Assembly: GCA_002751075.1 (NCBI GenBank)
Contig: NAOQ01000847.1
Span: 11,726-25,969, forward strand
Direction of reading: 5' to 3'
DNA: 14,244 bases
Source: Ichthyophonus hoferi
Taxonomy: Eukaryota > Opisthokonta > Ichthyosporea > Ichthyophonida > Ichthyophonidae
The translations under genes were made by a program, and so were the position numbers. Below are positions 8,500 through 14,244 of the stretch, piece after piece (the first letter of the stretch is position 1; each line of letters opens with the position of its first letter). The notes below the pieces were generated by a model, which did not search any database, was not told the DNA's origin, and saw nothing but the letters and a program-made list of their open reading frames with translations.

Positions 8500-10889
8500 T
8501 ATCAAAGAGCTAGTACCATAACAGTAAATATAGGTTGTGAGCACTTCGCAGTGTCCATGATCTCTGTCACCCTCCCTGTGACGTCATCCCTAATGACCTC
8601 TCCCTCAGGTACTGCAAACTATATTAGGAGACAGGGTCAGAGTAGGCTACTAAAGATACAGAAATCTATCACATCCTTTTACTATCATTCCGTCCTTATC
8701 TCCTTTTTATCCCTAGTGTTATATATGCATTCGAAAATATAATAGAATATAGAATATACTAATCGTTATATTCACATTTACAATTGCATATGTACAACAT
8801 ACTAAGGCATAAATTAATATATATAATTACCATTATTAATATTAAATACTTGTACTAAAATATAGTCTGTTGTTCTTTATCATCAATATTTATATTTTAT
8901 CTCGTCTATATTTGGCCTAGTGCCAATCACAATATTTGATTATGTAATCTAGAGATATATGCACAAGTACCAAAAAGGATAATTGGTTAAGAGAAACATC
9001 TACCAGGAGAAACCTGGAGGAAAAGATGAGGGGAGGGGATAGATGTGGCCCAATTAAAACTAATACAGTCATGTATCTATAGCTGATTGGTATTTAGTCA
9101 TACCTTGGAAGGGACCACTCCAGGTTCAGTAATAACGGCCATGACGTAAGACCACAATACCATAATATTGAGAAGGTGAACGACAACTACATAGAATACT
9201 GTAGGTAGGTAAATAAGAAGGTAAGCAGGTAGGAAGGAAGATAGATAAGTAGATAGGAAGGTAGGTAGGTGGAGATATATGTAGGTTCTGTATGTATGTA
9301 TGTATGCATGTATGTATGTATGTATGTGTATATGTATGTATATATGTATATAGGTATATATGTATGCTAGAGAGAAACGGGGGTGTGAACCTTTAAGCCA
9401 ATTATTTATCTTGTTTAAACTAGTCATTCCACCAACCTGATCGCAGGATGCTATCATAATACGAATCTTACCAGTTAATCTATGATAAGATATATACACC
9501 ATAGATTTATTACAAGACAATCTATTTAGCCATGGTGGATCTTCCCTGACTGTCTTGGTCTCAATTGATATATTGAAAAGAATATAGTATAGAAGGGAAT
9601 ACAAAAGGAAAAGGTACTAAATTGTTAGTGTGGTACTTGTTTTTTGAGAAAATAGACATAGAGATAGGTAATTAAAGGAAAAATAGAAAAAGGACCCTAC
9701 CTTTACGTACTGTAGATGTCACTAATCGAGCTATAATGTGTGTGCGTGTAGGTATATATGTATATATGTATGTATGATAGGATGTATGTAGGTGTGATTA
9801 GGAGTTTTTTAGTGAAATAGTCATGCAAATATATCCGGTTTATAATGTAAACGATGTAGTTGGTAGCAGTTAAACATATGTGCAGGCAGGGATACTAGGG
9901 TAGGTACATAACCAATAATAGGGATGTCTGTGCAAATACATAGGTCTATATATAAGTGTATATGTAGAGTGAGGGTCGCTCTATAGCATGCATGACTCAC
10001 AGGGGGTATGTATATGTGTATGTACACATAGGATGTCATAAATATTATTCTTTTGTCACCCCTACTATCTCATCTTTATAGACTCTTCCCCAAATGCACC
10101 AACCTCAAGTAGCAGCCGACAAGACTTACCACATATAATAATTACAAAGTCAAGATAACCAAACATGACCAGGCATAGAGTGAAGGCCACGGGTGACCAT
10201 AATACGAAGTTAGAAATAAAACCACTACCACGCTGCCAGAAAGGTCGCTTCGTGTGTACATTATTCCTAGTAGAGCCTATCGATAGGGTGGACGGATACG
10301 TAGATACATCTGTTGTTGCGCGTAAGGAAATATCCTGACCAGTTCCCTGTGAACCATAGGTGGATGAGCATCGTCTACAGTAAGCCATACTCTTTTCCTG
10401 GTATATCAACGGGGTATATATACGGTTATTATCACATAATCCTTGCCCCAGGTCCATTGTTGGAGTATCAATCTCAGAATCTTGTACATATACTACATTT
10501 TCAATAGACTGATCAAGTCTAGAATAACAGGAGGCTGACCCTACAGAATGCACTGCGTTGGTACTTGCCCCATCGGTAACATTATAATGTAAAGAAGAAG
10601 TATCAGGAGAAGAGTCAAATGCATCGTCACCTATGATTATAATAGGATCATTTAAGAGACTATGAGACATAAGGTCTAGTGGAGGGATAGGTAAGCTTTG
10701 TGCTACTTCTAAATAATATTGGTTGTTGTGTAACTGTGTTTGCTTGACTATACACGGCTCCTTATGAAATGAAGAATTGTATTTGGATAGCCTTTCTATA
10801 TCATTGAGGCTCTTTGACACAGGTACTATTATAATGTCATCGAACATGAAACATGTGTGCTCTGACTCCGTATGTTCTGGCTCCATCAT
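5092..10889 (-). CDS. DHHC protein S-acyltransferase (palmitoyltransferase), nine exons
   Basis: Transfers a fatty acyl group from acyl-CoA to protein cysteines at a membrane. Exons on the minus strand are 10889-10130, 9198-9104, 8618-8517, 7964-7885, 7304-7272, 6898-6778, 6058-5932, 5673-5550 and 5173-5092. All junctions are GT-AG with matching phases. They total 1524 bases, or 507 residues. Residues 1-223 are a Ser/Thr/Asp-rich N-terminal extension. TM1 and TM2 lie at about 228-276, then EPG, a linker, and the Cys-rich domain at about 325-363. That domain has C327xxC330, KPDRSHHC, CxxRC, catalytic DHHC at 352-355 and C361. TM3 is at about 370-393 and TM4 at 408-427. NQTTIE is at 435-440, then NGFDVGWRNNW and WLLPI. 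The order and motifs match Pfa3 and ZDHHC2/15/20, as recalled from the family. The start at 10889 is the first in-frame ATG (ATG ATG) after the TATA box. The TM1-TM2 loop looks short, so one tiny exon may be missing. Confidence 0.9.
5550..5673 (-). CDS. Palmitoyltransferase exon 8: TTxE end and PaCCT-like segment
   Basis: Completes Glu440 and encodes residues 441-480, including NGFDVGWRNNWTAVMG and YWLLPI. These align by eye with the NGFSLGCSKNWRQVFG...YWLLPI block of ZDHHC20, as recalled. It starts after CCTCAACAG and ends AG|GTATTG. Confidence 0.9.
5932..6058 (-). CDS. Palmitoyltransferase exon 7: TM4 and NQTTI
   Basis: Encodes residues 398-439 plus one base: a short luminal loop, TM4 (LALFVLSAIFFLCVTGLALF), then HTKLLLLNQTTI. 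The first base of the TTxE glutamate codon ends the exon (ATCG|GTAATT), and exon 8 supplies AA. It starts after TTTTTTAACAG. Confidence 0.92.
6531..6552. repeat. (ATAG)n microsatellite in intron 6
   Basis: About five and a half ATAG units. A looser TATG/TATA tract lies nearby at about 6374-6420. Both are intronic. Confidence 0.75.
6778..6898 (-). CDS. Palmitoyltransferase exon 6: NCVG motif and TM3
   Basis: Completes Trp357 and encodes residues 358-397: IANCVGAANHRYFWQF, then a membrane span through about 393. NCVG-x2-N-x3-F is the conserved end of the Cys-rich domain. It starts after CTGGTATCACAG and ends ATG|GTATGT. Confidence 0.92.
7272..7304 (-). CDS. Palmitoyltransferase exon 5: 33-base exon with the DHHC active site
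   Basis: This tiny exon encodes CVLRYDHHCP (residues 347-356) plus split codons for Arg346 and Trp357. It carries the catalytic Cys355. The acceptor TTTTCTTCTTCAG is strong and the donor is TTG|GTAAGA. Both phases fit exons 4 and 6 exactly. Confidence 0.93.
7885..7964 (-). CDS. Palmitoyltransferase exon 4: first zinc site
   Basis: Encodes residues 320-345 plus two bases. The core LCLHCVLFKPDRSHHC is followed by FTCK. The C-x2-C, KPDR and HHC-x2-C elements are diagnostic of the DHHC Cys-rich domain. It starts after ATTAACCAATAG and ends AAAAG|GTAAGT. Confidence 0.92.
8465..8492. repeat. (AT)14 microsatellite in intron 3
   Basis: Twenty-eight bases of perfect AT repeat just beyond the donor of exon 3, continuing imperfectly to about 8502. 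Confidence 0.85.
8517..8618 (-). CDS. Palmitoyltransferase exon 3: linker before the Cys-rich domain
   Basis: Encodes residues 286-319, phase 0 at both ends, between CCTAATATAG and ATG|GTACTA. The end QPIFTVM joined to SSGAPRLC matches the family pattern of a YTV-S-G-x-x-R-x-C lead into the Cys-rich domain (ZDHHC20: LPIYTTS...RYC). Leaving this exon out would keep the frame but remove the usual 30-odd-residue linker, so it could also be skipped in some transcripts. Confidence 0.78.
9104..9198 (-). CDS. Palmitoyltransferase exon 2: TM2 and EPG motif
   Basis: Encodes residues 254-285: TM2 (HLLNIMVLWSYVMAVIT) and EPGVVPSK, which corresponds to the conserved DPG or SPxSPSK element on the cytosolic side. 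It starts after CTACCTACAG and ends AAG|GTATGA, phase 1 in and phase 0 out. Confidence 0.88.
9201..9271. repeat. GGTA/GGAA tetranucleotide tract at an acceptor
   Basis: Imperfect GGTA, GGAA and GATA units fill these 71 bases. Read on the minus strand they are TACC and TTCC units that abut the AG of intron 1 and so form its pyrimidine-rich tract. Confidence 0.75.
9291..9366. repeat. (TATG)n tract in intron 1
   Basis: About 76 bases of TATG units with GCATG, GTATA and TATA interruptions. A related tract is at about 9735-9792 in the same intron. Confidence 0.8.
10130..10889 (-). CDS. Palmitoyltransferase exon 1: N-terminal extension and TM1
   Basis: Encodes residues 1-253 plus one base. The first 223 residues are polar and probably disordered, with acidic patches and a CRRC pair. 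TM1 follows (LWSPVAFTLCLVMFGYLD) and matches the first membrane segment of ZDHHC20-type enzymes. The donor is TGTG|GTAAGT. The frame is also open upstream of the ATG, back through an acceptor-like TTTTTATCCAG ending at 10916, but only non-ATG codons precede it. That segment is therefore read as 5' untranslated. Confidence 0.85.
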
Positions 10890-10975
10890 ATTGAGGCCAA
10901 ATGTCCAGTTTAAGTCTGGATAAAAATAAAGAAGGAAAAGTAAATACAATAAAATGATTACACTGCTTTCATTGG

Positions 10976-10984
10976 CTTTATATA
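10976..10984 (-). promoter_or_regulatory. TATA box of the palmitoyltransferase gene
   Basis: TATATAAAG on the minus strand lies 87 bases upstream of the ATG at 10889, so transcription would begin about 55-60 bases before the start codon. A CCAAT immediately downstream (10971-10975) is unlikely to matter at that position. Confidence 0.5.
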
Positions 10985-11019
10985 ATGTAAAAGATGACCT
11001 AGAGCCATACGATTATATA

Positions 11020-11109
11020 ATTGGGTGCAACATCATCATCTGTAGCCAATTGCTTGTCCTATGGCTCATAAGAAAGCTTGGTATGAAACACTTAAAAAGA
11101 TTATATTGG
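11020..11109 (-). promoter_or_regulatory. CCAAT boxes upstream of the palmitoyltransferase
   Basis: CCAAT on the minus strand occurs at 11020-11024 and 11105-11109, with a plus-strand copy at 11046-11050. They lie 36 to 125 bases upstream of the TATA box, a usual range for NF-Y type sites. Confidence 0.4.
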
Positions 11110-11659
11110 TCCAGAATAATCTACCTATCTTAATTAGTATTAACTTAAAGACAGTTTAAGAGGGTCTGTAAAGATAAAAGCTAAAACATATAAAACTAAT
11201 TATTAATGTTACAATTAATTAGCATCTGTTACTTCTTCAGGTTACTATCAAAGGATGTATAATATTACCATACTACAAGCAGGGTAGGACTTAATAGCTT
11301 AGTCGTGTGGATCAGGTGCATAAAAGATAAGATAGTGTCAATAGTGACAAAAGGTGCACATTATTGGTATTTAAATATTGAACTTTTCCGATTAGCTTAA
11401 ATAGAGAATGATCTGGAATTTGGACTGATAGTTTTACGATCGATCTAAAACATAATGAGAGGCCCTGGTTGACCCTGAATATATATGAGGGTTCGTGCTG
11501 CATTTTGTATGCATACATTAGTGTTTAAATTGGCAATGTAGTAAATATAGTGGATCAGATATCTTACAATGAATGTATCTTCAGATTAATAATCCCTTCC
11601 AGATACTAAGATGACGAAGAGTATCAAATCACTCTTGTAAACAGTCGATAGGCAGATCC
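11110..11659. other. AT-rich upstream region, no supported gene
   Basis: About 550 bases upstream of the palmitoyltransferase promoter. One ATG-started 68-codon frame lies on the minus strand at 11312-11518, but it has no recognisable domain and no clear splice or promoter support. Nothing else was seen. Confidence 0.4.
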
Positions 11660-11824
11660 ATGGAATTCTCTCTGTTTGGGGGTAAGCTTAATCTCAATAC
11701 ACCATTAATTTGTCAACGTCAGTATGTTGTGTTTGTTGTCTAATCTATATTTTGGACAGTAACTGACGATTGCAACCAAAAAATTAGTACAAATCAAAAA
11801 GATGCTTACTCTGTCTCACTATAG

Positions 11825-13411
11825 AAATACGTATTAATCATAACAAATAGAGACTTTTTATACCTAAAAAATATAATATACCCGATATATACAAATTAAC
11901 ACTCTAGTGGTAAGTCAACTAATTGGTTATGCGTATAAACAGACTAGCACTAGCTTATTTATTAATTATTACTATACTTATGTGACAATTGTCGCTTGTA
12001 TATAAAATTATCCTCAACAACCAAGACTTAAATACTTTAGAATGCCTGGCCTTCTGCTCCAATGTAAACCTGAATTCATCTCAATAATAATCAATGAAGG
12101 TTTTTTGTTCTGCTATACAGGTGCTTGCTTTTTCATTTGGTAGGTCATTACAAAAAACAAACTTTCTAAAGCCAAAGATTAATAGCTAGTTCCTTAGATA
12201 AAGTTGAATAATATAATATACAACTAGATGTGGACAGCTTATTTTATTCGTATTTTTATAAACATGATATCTGGTGTGTGCGTGACAAAGGTGAGAACCT
12301 GATAATTCATGCACTTTTTAACTTTATCTAAATTGTGAATCTTAACGCATAAATCTTTAGACCTTGATATGTATTCTACAAACTGATTTCTTAAATTTGC
12401 TTAACTAAAAAAATAGTAGTACATAGTAAGTAAAAGGTAAAATTAACATAAAAGGTTGATGGGGAAATGCCTACACAACTCCCGACTTTCAACTTCTTAT
12501 ACAATGACTCTATGGATTATATTATAGTTATGATATTTTTCCTAATAAAGAAACCATAGCTGGTTTGAAATATAACATGGAAATTTTATCTATTTATTGC
12601 TGTTACATTACCAATGGAAACCAATGGGAATAAACTGCATGAAGATTATGAACAAGTTGATAGAATACATTTGACCTTGTATTTTTTGGTCTAGATAGTT
12701 TTCAGCTACTTAAAAAGCATGATATTTATTATAAGGAAGGACATGTTAAGAAATAATTATTGCACGCAATGATAATAATTGCTATCCTAGGATATTAATA
12801 TAAGAAGGTTCATGGCAGACAACGATTCTTATGAGTAACCTATAGACCAATCATTAATAGGGAGTTTATGTTTATACAGGAATAATGTAAGTGTAGAATT
12901 AACCACATTAAATAAAATTAACGTTAGTTTATCTTGTTTTGTTAGTAATACCAATGTATTTAATATTTCAACCAGCCATGTCAGTATGAAAACTGGGCAA
13001 AATATTGACAGGCAGCGCCATATTTCAAATGCTAGGCAATATTTTCCTGGTTATTAGCTATTTTATTTTAAGCCCATAACCACATAACTGTATTATTTAA
13101 TAATAATATATGTTAGCAAATAACAATACAGGATTATAGGATAGTAAAATAGTAAACAACAACATGTATTGGTAAACAGTACCACCGGCTAATTATATAT
13201 TAACATTAACATTAGGAATTTATATGGAATTTCAACGACTAAAAACTGATAAAATGCTTTGTAGATAGCGGTAGTAAATAGCAGGAAATGATAAGAAATA
13301 GTAGGAAGTTACAATAAGACCGAGAGTTTGTTATACTATTACTATTATTATACTATACTAGTGTTATATTGCCACTGTAACTTTCCTATTTTCCCTTTGT
13401 CGTTCCTATAG
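11825..13411. other. AT-rich region, probably intronic or promoter DNA of the right-hand gene
   Basis: About 1.6 kb preceding the acceptor at 13411. It holds a TATA box (12001-12007), short plus-strand ATG exons with donor sites at 12042-12063 and 12228-12290, and a 19-base exon-like segment at 12121-12139. None is established. From about 12300 to 13380 I see nothing but AT-rich sequence, including ACT/ATT-rich stretches near 13330-13360. Confidence 0.4.
12001..12007 (+). promoter_or_regulatory. TATA box (TATAAAA), candidate promoter
   Basis: TATAAAA preceded by TA, 41 bases before an ATG at 12042. It is a candidate promoter for the plus-strand gene whose last exon begins at 13412. The only support is motif and position. 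Confidence 0.25.
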
Positions 13412-13847
13412 GTTCAGGGTGCCTAGTAGCCTCAGTATGATGAATAGCGAAGCGTTAAATAGAAAAATTCTGGCGGGTGTTGGTAAACGTTCCTTGTCTC
13501 CTTCAGTTATCCAACAACAGCTACCAAGTGGCCATCCCTACCTTAAACCTACTCCTTTCCAACCATCTCAAATAGGAATCCAGAAGACGAGTACAGGAGG
13601 CATTTCTGAGGCTACTCTAATACCGTCAGGTATTTGTAAAGGAGTGTATAACAGGAACACACCCCCGGGCCCCACAAGGCGTTCCCCCACCCAAAAACTG
13701 AGTGCGCGAGCCTTTGCACAAATGACATTGTCGTCAGAGGTCACGGTTGGACAACATGTTCAATCTCAACCAAGCCTCCATAGTGAGGGGCCCACCCGGA
13801 ACTTTGCACCTGTTGCAACGCCAAAAGGGTGTGGTATGGTGTTATAG
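13412..13847 (+). CDS. Last exon of a Ser/Thr/Pro-rich protein, function unknown
   Basis: Not recognised. A pyrimidine-rich stretch (CTTTGTCGTTCCTATAG) makes a strong acceptor ending at 13411. The frame is open from there to TAG at 13845-13847. The first in-frame ATG is at 13437 (ATG ATG), giving 136 residues. If an upstream coding exon ends in phase 2, the exon contributes 144 residues. The region is clearly GC-richer than its flanks, which supports coding. The product is basic and low in complexity, with several proline-directed Ser/Thr sites (SLSPS, NTPPGP, RRSPTQK), a segment KLSARAFAQM, and the end KGCGMVL. There is no membrane span and no known fold visible. The SPTQK and RRSP contexts would suit cyclin-dependent or MAP kinases, but that is inference. 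The upstream exon, if any, is not settled. Confidence 0.58.
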
Positions 13848-14120
13848 TATGTTATTGGTTTATTTGTTTGTAATTTTTGAGCTTTGTTTTACGTATATAT
13901 ATATATATATATATGTGTGTGTTAATAGACATTAAGGTATCCTAACACTCGCCGAGTTACGTTTGATTTTAATATGCAAATGTGTAAATCCGATTGGTTA
14001 TCTATATACTTTACTATATGGGTATATAGAGACAAAAACATTCAAACATGAATGTTAGAATACTTTTAAATGTACACACAAGGTACTGTACTACTTCGAT
14101 TGCTGTCAAGGTCTTATTGG
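13848..14120. other. 3' flank, AT-rich
   Basis: No AATAAA was found soon after the stop at 13847. It contains the TA run listed separately and an ATTGG at 13993-13997. No gene was seen. Confidence 0.4.
13894..13922. repeat. (TA)n(TG)n compound microsatellite
   Basis: A TA run followed by TG units, about 47-75 bases after the stop codon of the right-hand gene, so probably in its 3' untranslated region. Confidence 0.8.
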
Positions 14121-14190
14121 TATTACTATTATTGCGATTATTATTATTGTTATAACCATTATTACTATTATTATTATTATTACTATTTTA

Positions 14191-14244
<54 letters not shown>
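14121..14244. repeat. (ATT)n tract reaching the window edge
   Basis: Interrupted ATT/ACT repeat that becomes almost perfect over the last 50 bases and continues past the edge. The full length cannot be judged. Confidence 0.9.

Noticed and set aside
8579-8586. TGACGTCA, a perfect CRE/ATF palindrome
   Set aside because: It lies inside coding exon 3 of the palmitoyltransferase (Asp-Asp-Val-Thr codons on the minus strand), so it is most simply a coding coincidence.
9098-9604. 168-codon minus-strand frame with long Ile/Tyr/His and Leu/Pro runs
   Set aside because: Only its last 31 codons are real (exon 2). The rest is translated TATG and GGTA microsatellite in intron 1 and starts at a non-ATG codon.
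11312-11518. 68-codon ATG-started frame on the minus strand upstream of the palmitoyltransferase
   Set aside because: No known motif, no TATA box at a suitable distance and no splice link to exon 1. Chance frames of this length are expected in several kilobases.

Overview
This is eukaryotic, AT-rich DNA. The evidence is GT-AG introns with matching reading-frame phases, TATA and CCAAT promoter elements, AATAAA 3' processing signals, many simple-sequence repeats, and no bacterial gene spacing. The best-supported protein is closest, from memory of the family, to fungal Pfa3 and animal ZDHHC2/15/20 palmitoyltransferases. A fungus with long introns is my best guess, but one gene does not settle the lineage.

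Layout. (1) Positions 2-469, plus strand: the 3' end of a Ser/Thr-rich acidic protein, cut by the left edge, with AATAAA at 563-568. (2) 470-2990: AT-rich intergenic DNA with no clear gene. It holds a recurring GGCAACAT octamer and a small GC-richer island near 1520-1690. (3) 2994-3813, plus strand: a probable two-exon gene of unknown function, with a TATA box and one phase-matched intron. (4) 3814-5091: AT-rich DNA between two convergent genes. (5) 5092-10889, minus strand: a nine-exon DHHC protein S-acyltransferase. I assembled it by following splice sites and phases. It has eight introns of 258-931 bp and a predicted 507-residue product. A TATA box at 10976-10984 and CCAAT boxes lie upstream. 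(6) 10985-13411: AT-rich DNA with a few short exon-like segments. (7) 13412-13847, plus strand: the last exon of a Ser/Thr/Pro-rich protein of unknown function. (8) 13848-14244: 3' flank ending in a long interrupted ATT tract that runs off the window.

The genes show no shared pathway. The only well-defined biochemistry is membrane protein palmitoylation. I saw no transposon, virus-derived element, tRNA, rRNA or CRISPR array. The most interesting features concern gene architecture: a zinc/catalytic domain split over small exons, acceptors with a branch-site-like AAC very close to the AG, and a microsatellite serving as the pyrimidine tract of an acceptor.
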